From positions 1-8,261 of the forward strand of contig JBFWTJ010000175.1 of assembly GCA_050247895.1 (NCBI GenBank): DNA of 8,261 nucleotides, written 5' to 3'. Shown here in pieces: positions 1 to 5,044 of this stretch. The notes beneath the pieces are model-generated. The model saw only the letters and a program-made list of their open reading frames with translations, did not search any database and was not told where the DNA came from. The number at the start of each line of letters is the position of its first letter. Positions within the stretch are counted from its first letter, which is position 1. Source of the DNA: CAVPEW01 sp050247895 (lineage in GTDB: Bacteria > Actinomycetota > Acidimicrobiia > Acidimicrobiales > VFJN01). A program made the position numbers and the translations under genes.

Positions 1-42
1 GGCGCGGGGCGGGCGGGCGGGTGCGGTCGGGGTTCGGGTCAC
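1..42 (-). CDS. Start of a fourth gene in the heme operon (partial, runs off the left edge)
   Basis: A GTG codon at 42-40 overlaps the TGA stop of hmuV (41-39) in a GTGA junction, the same arrangement as at hmuT/hmuU and hmuU/hmuV. A purine-rich Shine-Dalgarno, GAGGAG at 55-50, lies 7 nt upstream of the GTG. The frame stays open for all 14 visible codons and reads VTRTPTAPARPPRA, a Pro/Ala/Arg-rich N-terminus that identifies no family. Its place at the end of a hmuTUV operon suggests a heme-related product, for example a heme-degrading enzyme or another heme-binding protein, but that is inference from context only. It could also be a chance open frame, since only 42 bases are visible. Confidence 0.55.
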   Translation of the reverse strand, partial: MTRTPTAPARPPRA

Positions 43-965
43 GGTTCGTCTCCTCGGGTCGCCACGTCCCGGCCCGCCGGGTGGTCGCGCCGGGCCGGGT
101 CCGGCGCCGCGCTCGGGGGAGCCAGGTCCAGGTGGGCACGGCGGGGCACGATCAGCGCGGTCCCCGTCTCGGGGTGGCGCAGGACGTCGATGGGGTGCTC
201 GTAGACCTCCGACAGCAGCTCGCCGGTGAACACCTCGGCCGGCGGGCCGGCGGCCCGGACCCGGCCCCGGTCGAGCACGGCGACCACGTCGGCGTAGGCC
301 GCGGCGGGGCCCAGGTCGTGCATGACGACCACGACGGCGTCGCCCCGGGCGGCCCGCCGGCGGGCCAGGGCCAGCATGAGCTCCTGGTGGCGGATGTCGA
401 GCGCCGCGGTCGGCTCGTCGAGCAGCAGGGCCACCGGCTCCTGGGCCAGCACCCGGGCCAGCGCGGCACGGGCCCGCTCGCCGCCCGACAGCGACGTGTA
501 GGTGCGCTCGGAGAAGCGGTCGACGTCGGTCTCGAACAGGGCCGAGGCCACCACGTCGTCGTCCCAGTCCTCGGCCGCGGTGCCGGCCCAGGGGGCCCGG
601 CCCATCCGCACGATCTGGGTCACCGTGAACGGGAACGACACGTCGACCTGCTGGAGCAGCACGCCGCGGCGCACGGCGAGCTCGTCGGGCGACCAGTGGG
701 CGTAGGGGTGCCCGTCGACCGCCACCGTGCCCGCGTCGGGCACCAGGTCGCCGGCCAGCACGGCGAGCAGCGTCGACTTGCCCGCGCCGTTCGGCCCGAC
801 CACGGCGAGGACCTGGCCGGCCCGCACGGACAGGTCGACGTCGGCCAGGACCGGGCGGGGCCCGTAGGCGACGGTGACCCCGCGGGCCTCGAGCACCACG
901 GCGCCGTCGAGCGACAGGGCCGGGATCCGCAGCTCCCTCCGGCCGAGCAGGTCCCGGGGCTTCAC
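39..965 (-). CDS. hmuV: Heme ABC transporter ATP-binding protein HmuV
   Basis: This 308-aa cytoplasmic ATPase would energise heme import through HmuU. All ABC ATPase motifs are present in order: Walker A GPNGAGKST (residues 57-65), Q-loop glutamine around 105-106, signature LSGGE (159-163), Walker B ALLLDEPT (179-186, with D183 and E184), D-loop ALD (188-190) and the switch histidine H216 in VVVMHDLG. The family (FecE/BtuD/HmuV) is usually about 250-280 aa. The excess here is an Ala/Pro/Arg-rich C-terminal tail after about residue 275 and roughly 20 residues before the nucleotide-binding domain. The GTG start was chosen because it overlaps the hmuU stop (GTGA) and has GGAGG 6 nt upstream. A later GTG near residue 23 is possible but lacks this support. 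Heme as substrate is inferred from the HmuT partner; the ATPase alone would fit any siderophore, cobalamin or heme importer. Confidence 0.93.
   Translation of the reverse strand: MKPRDLLGRRELRIPALSLDGAVVLEARGVTVAYGPRPVLADVDLSVRAGQVLAVVGPNGAGKSTLLAVLAGDLVPDAGTVAVDGHPYAHWSPDELAVRRGVLLQQVDVSFPFTVTQIVRMGRAPWAGTAAEDWDDDVVASALFETDVDRFSERTYTSLSGGERARAALARVLAQEPVALLLDEPTAALDIRHQELMLALARRRAARGDAVVVVMHDLGPAAAYADVVAVLDRGRVRAAGPPAEVFTGELLSEVYEHPIDVLRHPETGTALIVPRRAHLDLAPPSAAPDPARRDHPAGRDVATRGDEP
50..55 (-). promoter_or_regulatory. Shine-Dalgarno for the partial fourth heme-operon gene
   Basis: GAGGAG on the minus strand ends 7 nt before the GTG at 42-40. It lies inside the 3' end of hmuV and is the main reason to believe that a further gene begins there. 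Confidence 0.55.
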
Positions 966-2122
966 GCCCAGCCTCCGGCCCGGGCCCGGGTGCGCATGAG
1001 CAGCCAGAAGAAGAACGGGCCGCCCACCACCGCGGTGAGCATCCCGATGGGCAGGTCGGCGTAGTCGACCGCGGTGCGGGCCACCACGTCGGCCACCGAG
1101 AGGACCAGGGCACCGCCGAGCGCGCTGGCCGGGACCAGGGTGCGGTGGGACGGGCCGATGGCCATGCGGACCAGGTGGGGGACGACCAGCCCGACGAAGG
1201 CGATGATGCCGGCGAAGGCCACCGCCGAAGCGACCAGCAGGGTCGTCAGCACGATGGCGGTGAGGCGGAGCCGCTCGACGTCGACGCCGAGGTGGCGGGC
1301 GGCCCGCTCGCCCAGGGCCAGCAGGTCCAGGCGCCGGGACAGGGCCAGCGCGCCGGCGGTCCCGGCGACGAACAGGGGTGCCACCACCCGCACCTGCTCC
1401 CAGCGGCTGCCGTTGAGCGACCCGAGCTGCCAGAACACGATCTGCTCCCGGGCCGCGGTGTCGCCCAGGAACACCAGGTAGGCGATGATCCCGCCGCACA
1501 CGGCGTTCACCGCGATGCCCATCAGCACCAGGGTCACGACCTCGGTCCGCCCGCCCCGGCGGGCCAGCACGTAGACGAGCACGGTGGTGACCAGCGCGGT
1601 GGCGAAGGCGGCGACGGGGATGGTCATGGCCCCGGCGAAGGTCCAGCCGAACACGATCACCGCGCAGGCGCCGACCCCGGCACCCGACGAGACGCCGATG
1701 ACGGCGGGCTCGGCCAGCGGGTTGCCGAAGATGCCCTGCATCACGGCCCCGGACGTGCCGAGCGCGGCGCCGACCAGCAGGCCGAGCACGAGCCGGGGGA
1801 AGCGGATGTTCCACAGGGCGGCCTCGCCGTTGGGGTGCGACGGCAGGTCGCCCCACCCCAGGCCGACCTTGTGCAGGACCGAGCCGAGCACCTCGCCCGG
1901 CGACACGTGGAGCTGGCCCGTGCCCGCCGACACGAGGGAGACGACGACCAGCCCGCCGACCAGGGCGACCAGGAACAGGACCGCCCGGCGGGTCCGGACC
2001 GGGGTCAGCACGACGCCCCCCGGGCCGGCCGGGAGGGCCGACATCTGGTCGGGCCGCTCGATCGAGCGGACGGGCCCCGGGTGGGGCGCGCCGGCCGGCG
2101 GGGGCGCCACGTCGAGGTTCAC
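962..2122 (-). CDS. hmuU: Heme ABC transporter permease HmuU (FecCD family)
   Basis: This 386-aa integral membrane protein would form the heme channel, normally as a homodimer with two HmuV subunits. After a Pro-rich N-terminal tail (about residues 1-40), the first hydrophobic segment is near 47-66 and several more follow, as in the roughly ten-TM FecCD fold. Family hallmarks are RFPRLVLGLLVGAALGTSG from residue 107, MQGIFGNPLAEPAVIGVSSGA (128-148), GERAARHLGV (271-280), AFAGIIAFVGLVVPHLVRM (302-320) and the C-terminal LPIGMLTAVVGGPFFFWLL (357-375). The length is slightly above the usual 330-360 aa because of the tail. The GTG start at 2122 overlaps the hmuT stop in a GTGA junction, but its Shine-Dalgarno is weak (GAGG about 12 nt upstream). 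The Met at residue 27 is an alternative start. The gene overlaps hmuV by 4 bp downstream, so the two are almost certainly co-expressed. Confidence 0.93.
   Translation of the reverse strand: MNLDVAPPPAGAPHPGPVRSIERPDQMSALPAGPGGVVLTPVRTRRAVLFLVALVGGLVVVSLVSAGTGQLHVSPGEVLGSVLHKVGLGWGDLPSHPNGEAALWNIRFPRLVLGLLVGAALGTSGAVMQGIFGNPLAEPAVIGVSSGAGVGACAVIVFGWTFAGAMTIPVAAFATALVTTVLVYVLARRGGRTEVVTLVLMGIAVNAVCGGIIAYLVFLGDTAAREQIVFWQLGSLNGSRWEQVRVVAPLFVAGTAGALALSRRLDLLALGERAARHLGVDVERLRLTAIVLTTLLVASAVAFAGIIAFVGLVVPHLVRMAIGPSHRTLVPASALGGALVLSVADVVARTAVDYADLPIGMLTAVVGGPFFFWLLMRTRARAGGWA
972..976 (-). promoter_or_regulatory. Shine-Dalgarno fixing the hmuV GTG start
   Basis: GGAGG on the minus strand lies 6 nt before the GTG at 965-963, inside the last codons of hmuU. 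It supports the overlapping GTG start of hmuV and suggests translational coupling with independent re-initiation. Confidence 0.7.
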
Positions 2123-3255
2123 GACCGCGCCGTCGCCTCGCCGTAGACGGCCTGGGCCAGGGCCTCGATGGTGGCCGGGAACTGGGGGCCGAAGCTGAGG
2201 ATCTGGTAGTCGCTCATGTCGACCACGCAGCCCACGGCGCCGGCCGTGGTGTCGGCCACGCCGGGGACCTCGAGCAGGCCGGTGACCCCGCCGACGGACT
2301 CGAGGCCCATCGTCATCATCAGGTAGAGGTCGGGCTCGGCCCGGACCAGGCCCTCGGCGTTGAGCGGGCGCATGCCCTCCAGGCCGACCTCGGAGGCCAC
2401 GTCGACGCCGCCCAGCGCGTCGATCAGGTCGTCGGCACCCGAACCCTCGCCGAACCAGTAGTAGACGCCGGCGTTGCCCCGCATGTAGAGGAAGACCATC
2501 CGCAGGCGGTCGGCGGGGTCCTCGGGGGCCAGCTCGGCCACGGTGGCCTCGGCCGCGGCGATCTCCTCGTCGACCCGGTCGGCCAGGGCCGTCCCGAGCT
2601 CGGGCACGCCGAGCACGGTGGCCACGGCCTCGATCTGGGGGCCGATCTCGGCCCGGGAGCGCTGGTCGCTCATGATGACCACCGGGATGCCGGCGTCGAT
2701 GAGCTGGAGCTGCACCTCGAGCGGGCCGATCGAGTAGTCGGTGATGACCAGCGACGGGTCGAGGTCGAGGATGGCCTCGCCGTTGAGGTTGTGCCCGTTG
2801 TGGGTGACCAGGGGCAGGTCCCGGAGCGCGGGGATCCCCGTCGACACGTCCCGGCCGACGAGGCGGTCGCCGAAGCCCAGCGCGTAGACGGTGGTGGCCA
2901 GGGTGCCGTACGAGTCGAGGGCCAGGATGCGGCTGGTGTCGTCGATCGTGACGGCCTCGCCCCGCAGGTCGGTGTAGGTGACGGGCAGGTCGGGCTCGGG
3001 GTCCTCGGCGACGGGGGTGACGGTGGGCTGGGCCTCGGCGGTGGCCGGCCCGTGGCAGACGGGGCGGCCACCGCCGCCCTCGCCGTTGGGGGTGCCCTCG
3101 CCCGCCGGGTCGCCGGGGCCGCCGGGGTCGGCGGTGCGGGCGTCGGAGGTCGAGCAGGCGGCCAGCGCGACCAGGGCGGCGAGCACGAGCGCGAGGCCCC
3201 GGCGGGCCGGTCGTCCCTTGTTCTTTTCTCGACGGTCTGTCAAGATCTTCGGCAT
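2119..3255 (-). CDS. hmuT: Heme-binding lipoprotein HmuT (ABC transporter substrate-binding protein)
   Basis: This 378-aa protein captures heme outside the membrane and delivers it to HmuU. It has a lipoprotein signal: a basic N-region (residues 8-19), a hydrophobic stretch (21-33) and lipobox LAAC with C34 as the lipidated cysteine. A Gly/Pro/Glu-rich linker (about 36-90) follows, then a PF01497-type periplasmic-binding domain. HmuT-like features are LVTHNGHNLNGEAILDLDPSLVITDYSIGP (residues 149-178, shown here by its ends LVTHNG and DYSIGP), LYMRG (256-260) and LLEVPGVADT with SFGPQFPATIEAL near the C-terminus. H155 and Y257/R259 fall where corynebacterial HmuT proteins have their axial heme His and Tyr and a nearby Arg, as I recall them. 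The Shine-Dalgarno is weak (AAGG about 7 nt before the ATG), and no better start keeps the full signal peptide. It is the first gene of the operon. Cobalamin or siderophore binding is the alternative, judged less likely. Confidence 0.88.
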   Translation of the reverse strand: MPKILTDRREKNKGRPARRGLALVLAALVALAACSTSDARTADPGGPGDPAGEGTPNGEGGGGRPVCHGPATAEAQPTVTPVAEDPEPDLPVTYTDLRGEAVTIDDTSRILALDSYGTLATTVYALGFGDRLVGRDVSTGIPALRDLPLVTHNGHNLNGEAILDLDPSLVITDYSIGPLEVQLQLIDAGIPVVIMSDQRSRAEIGPQIEAVATVLGVPELGTALADRVDEEIAAAEATVAELAPEDPADRLRMVFLYMRGNAGVYYWFGEGSGADDLIDALGGVDVASEVGLEGMRPLNAEGLVRAEPDLYLMMTMGLESVGGVTGLLEVPGVADTTAGAVGCVVDMSDYQILSFGPQFPATIEALAQAVYGEATARS

Positions 3256-3304
3256 CGGTCGGCCTTGGGGGAGCGACCCGACCCACGTCCCCAGGAACGT
3301 GGTC

Positions 3305-3357
3305 CAGGATTTCCTGTGCCTAGGTGTTAGGCATCCCTGTTAGATAGGAGTAATCCT
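3305..3357. promoter_or_regulatory. Candidate hmuT promoter/operator region with three inverted repeats
   Basis: The gap between hmuT and the divergent MmcQ-like gene has a stretch clearly less GC-rich than its surroundings. It contains three perfect short inverted repeats: CAGGA-TT-TCCTG (3305-3316), TGCCTA-GGTGT-TAGGCA (3317-3333) and AGGA-GTAA-TCCT (3346-3357). They lie about 50-100 bp upstream of the hmuT start. The middle repeat and its flank contain TAGGT and TTAGGC words that recall the DtxR/IdeR iron-box consensus, but no 19-bp box of good quality can be aligned. Regulation by iron or heme is therefore an inference from position and gene content. I could not pick out convincing -35/-10 hexamers. 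Confidence 0.45.
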
Positions 3358-3499
3358 GCCTGTCATCAGGTCGTCCCGCAAGGTCTTGTCGACGTTCTGT
3401 CGAACTTTCGGGCGGCATGCCACCGATCGTCGTGGCCAGGCCACGGTGCGAGGCGGTCCAGGGGTGGCCGGCGCGGTGGTGCGGGTCGATGATGGGGTG

Positions 3500-3871
3500 A
3501 TGGCCACCTTCGAGGACTGCCGGCAGCTCACCGCCCACCTGCCCGAGGTCACCGAGACCACCTCGTACGGCACGCCCGCGCTGGCCGTGCGCCGCAAGAG
3601 CTTCTGCCGCCTGTGGGGCGAGCGCGAGCACGACCGCGACGACGTGCACGACACCGAGGTCCTCGTGGTCCACTGCGACCCCGACGAGAAGCCGTCGCTC
3701 GTCGCCTCCTCGGGCGGGGTCCTGTTCAGCACGCCCCACTACGAGGGCTACGGCGCCATGCTCGTGCGCCTGGCCGACGTCGACCTGGACGACCTGGCCG
3801 GCTACCTCGAGGACTCGTACCGGCTCAAGGCCCCGGTCACGATCCTCCGCCGCCTCGACGGGGACGCCTGA
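3500..3871 (+). CDS. MmcQ/YjbR family protein
   Basis: This 123-aa soluble protein matches the MmcQ/YjbR family (DUF419) over its whole length, close to the family's usual size of about 115-120 aa. Typical elements are the N-terminal LPEVTETTSYGTPALAVRRKSF stretch (from about residue 14, here named by its key words LPEVTE and SYGTPAL), a central segment ending in the HCDPDEK motif, and TPHYEGYGAMLVRLADVD followed by a C-terminal helix ending SYRLKAP. Members adopt a compact fold resembling a double-wing DNA-binding domain, but no biochemical role is established that I can rely on. The ATG at 3500 was chosen because family similarity begins right after it; the GTG just before (3497) is equivalent. 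The open frame reaches back to 3386, but that extension looks non-coding. The Shine-Dalgarno is poor. It is divergent from hmuT, and a functional link to heme uptake is not implied. Confidence 0.85.
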   Translation: MATFEDCRQLTAHLPEVTETTSYGTPALAVRRKSFCRLWGEREHDRDDVHDTEVLVVHCDPDEKPSLVASSGGVLFSTPHYEGYGAMLVRLADVDLDDLAGYLEDSYRLKAPVTILRRLDGDA

Positions 3872-3905
3872 CCGCCGAGGGAACCCGCCGGGCCGGGCGG
3901 CCAAC

Positions 3906-4202
3906 ATGAGGTGTGTCGGCCGGCATCGACCAGGATCCGGTCCGGTCCTCCAGCGAACGGCGGCGAGCGCCGGCTACACCGCCATCTCCCTCCCCGGTGG
4001 GCGCGTCATCTTCGGCTTCGCCATGGCCCTGATCTCGGGGAGCGCGCTGCCGTACTTCGTCGGGTTCGCCTGGGCCGCGGTCGGCTTCGTCCTGCTGGGG
4101 CCGACGAGGTCGCACCTGGCCCGCGACCAGGAGGCGCTCGACCTCCGGGGCTGCCCCCACCGGCTCGTCCCCGCGCTGCGCTCGTCCTCGTCGGCGCCCT
4201 GA
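3906..4202 (+). CDS. Possible small membrane protein, start uncertain and perhaps frameshifted
   Basis: An open frame of 98 codons encodes a strongly hydrophobic block (residues about 34-64, with FGFAMALISGSALPYFVGFA) followed by a charged, plausible cytoplasmic segment GPTRSHLARDQEALDLRG. That composition is unlikely for a random shadow frame in GC-rich DNA. The N-terminal 30 residues and the Ser-rich last eight look non-coding. No Shine-Dalgarno precedes the ATG at 3906, so an internal start such as the ATG at 4023 is possible. In the +1-shifted frame from about 4170 the DNA reads AALVLVGALIPPG, which would make a natural second membrane segment, so a frameshift (real or a sequencing error) is plausible. 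I recognise no family. Confidence 0.35.
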   Translation: MRCVGRHRPGSGPVLQRTAASAGYTAISLPGGRVIFGFAMALISGSALPYFVGFAWAAVGFVLLGPTRSHLARDQEALDLRGCPHRLVPALRSSSSAP

Positions 4203-4274
4203 TCCCGCCCGGGAGCCGACGGCGAGGATGCGGCGGTCTGGCCGTCGTGCGAGGGCGCCTGCAATCCTCGGGTG

Positions 4275-4706
4275 ATGGGCGACCTCCTCGCAGACCGACT
4301 CGCCGTCGGTGACGTCATCATCAAGTACGCCGACTCCGTCGACGTCCCCGACATGGACCGCTACGCGACCTGCTTCACCGACGACGTGGTGGTCACCGGG
4401 TTCACGCCCGAGCCGCTCGAGGGGCTGGCCGTCTACATGCCCTGGGTGACCGCAGCCCGGGCCCGCTACTCGCACACCCACCACCTCATCGGGAACATCC
4501 AGGTGGTGCTGGACGGCGACCGGGCCCGGCTGCGCAGCTACGTGCAGGCCACCCACGAGCTGCCCGAGGACCCCGACCACCTGATGGTGCTCTGGGCCGC
4601 GTACGACGACGACCTGGTTCGCACTGCCGACGGTTGGCAGATCACCCGCCACCACATCGACCGCCTCGTCGACCGCCGCCGGATCCCCGTCGTCGGCCAC
4701 CGCTGA
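4275..4706 (+). CDS. SnoaL/NTF2-like domain protein
   Basis: This 143-aa protein has the SnoaL-like (PF13577-type) pattern of the NTF2 superfamily: an N-terminal helix LADRLAVGDVIIKYADSVD, then DMDRYATCFTDDVVV, a central SHTHHLIGN motif, a DGDRARLRSYVQATH strand pair, and a C-terminal WQITRHHIDRLV strand. The length is typical. Members include polyketide cyclases, dehydratase- and isomerase-like enzymes, and many uncharacterised proteins; the cone-shaped fold binds small hydrophobic ligands. The clustered His residues in SHTHH could line such a pocket, but no specific reaction can be assigned. The GTG at 4272 directly precedes the ATG at 4275, and neither has a clear Shine-Dalgarno. It stands alone, 104 bp before the next supported start for the amidase module, so membership of that module is uncertain. 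Confidence 0.82.
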   Translation: MGDLLADRLAVGDVIIKYADSVDVPDMDRYATCFTDDVVVTGFTPEPLEGLAVYMPWVTAARARYSHTHHLIGNIQVVLDGDRARLRSYVQATHELPEDPDHLMVLWAAYDDDLVRTADGWQITRHHIDRLVDRRRIPVVGHR

Positions 4707-4732
4707 ACGAAGTCGTACGGGTGGGCTGAGAC

Positions 4733-4737
4733 GGAGG
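4733..4737 (+). promoter_or_regulatory. Shine-Dalgarno for a 24-codon leader-like ORF
   Basis: GGAGG lies 6 nt before the ATG at 4744. It is among the best ribosome-binding sites in the window and is the main reason to take the short ORF that follows seriously. Confidence 0.5.
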
Positions 4738-4743
4738 TCTGCG

Positions 4744-4818
4744 ATGGTCACCACGGAGCAAGGGCCGTCCGGTGTCGGCTCGTCGGCGCCGAGGAGAGGA
4801 GCATCCGAGCATGCCTGA
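4744..4818 (+). CDS. Possible leader peptide overlapping the GatC-like gene
   Basis: A 24-aa ORF begins MVTTEQGPSGVG and ends at a TGA (4816-4818) that lies 8 bp inside the start of the GatC-like gene (ATG at 4811). It has a GGAGG Shine-Dalgarno at 6 nt. Such an overlap would let terminating ribosomes re-initiate on the next gene, so it may serve translational coupling or act as a regulatory leader. The peptide resembles no family I know and shows no run of one amino acid such as attenuators use. It may be a chance ORF, because short open frames are common at this GC content. Confidence 0.35.
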   Translation: MVTTEQGPSGVGSSAPRRGASEHA

Positions 4819-5044
4819 CGGATCGAGACGGGCCGGGCTCTCGGTCGAAGCACTCGAGGCCGTAGCCAACCACCAGGGCGTGGCTTCGGTTCTCGACGCG
4901 GACCGCCTGGAGGTCGCGCGGGAGGCCCTCGAGGGGATGCGGGACAGGCTCGACGACCTGCGGTCGCTCGACCTGGCCTACGTCGGGGATGTCATCGAGC
5001 CAGCGACGGCCACCGCATGGATCGAGCGGGGGGCCGGGCGTTGA
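4811..5044 (+). CDS. GatC/AtzG-like small partner protein of the adjacent amidase
   Basis: This 77-aa protein is predicted to be helical: LSVEALEAVANHQGV (10-24), then a long amphipathic helix around DRLEVAREALEGMRDRLDDLRSL (31-53), then an extended tail LDLAYVGDVIEPATATAWI (53-71). The order, two helices followed by a tail with an IEPA-like motif, resembles GatC and the AtzG-type small proteins that wrap around amidase-signature subunits. AtzG/AtzE of s-triazine degradation is the known precedent. The ATG at 4811 has a purine-rich site, AGGAG, 9 nt upstream; the earlier in-frame GTG at 4772 has none. The stop overlaps the amidase TTG start by 4 bp (TTGA), so co-translation is expected. I infer that it stabilises or completes the amidase. 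The assignment rests on length, pattern and context because overall similarity is weak. Confidence 0.65.
   Translation: MPDGSRRAGLSVEALEAVANHQGVASVLDADRLEVAREALEGMRDRLDDLRSLDLAYVGDVIEPATATAWIERGAGR

Noticed and set aside
966..1856. Upstream continuation of the hmuV frame, giving a 605-codon open frame
   Set aside because: The extension overlaps hmuU in another frame, is Arg/Gly/Pro-rich and without motifs. The GTG at 965 with its Shine-Dalgarno and GTGA overlap is the natural start.
3238..3243. TTGACA on the minus strand, a perfect -35 hexamer
   Set aside because: It lies at codons 5-6 of hmuT, has no -10 at a suitable distance, and no downstream start would keep a full signal peptide.
2119..3255. 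BtuF or siderophore-binding protein as the identity of the binding protein
   Set aside because: The NGH-LNGE, DYSIGP, LYMRG and C-terminal FGPQFP motifs fit HmuT better, though without a search this remains a judgement.
2123..3286. Upstream continuation of the hmuU frame over hmuT
   Set aside because: It is shadow composition; hmuT occupies the region with a clear lipobox and binding-protein domain.
3386..3499. Longer start for the MmcQ-like protein
   Set aside because: Family similarity starts at the Met at 3500. The extra 38 residues are Arg/Gly-rich and match nothing in the family.
3885..3900. Hairpin CCGCC-GGGCCG-GGCGG just after the MmcQ-like gene
   Set aside because: It has a short 5-bp stem and no T-tract, so it is not supported as a terminator.
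5017..5040. ATG at 5017 as the amidase start
   Set aside because: It would add eight unconserved-looking residues and a 28-bp overlap. The TTGA overlap at 5041 fits the local pattern better, but the ATG is not excluded.
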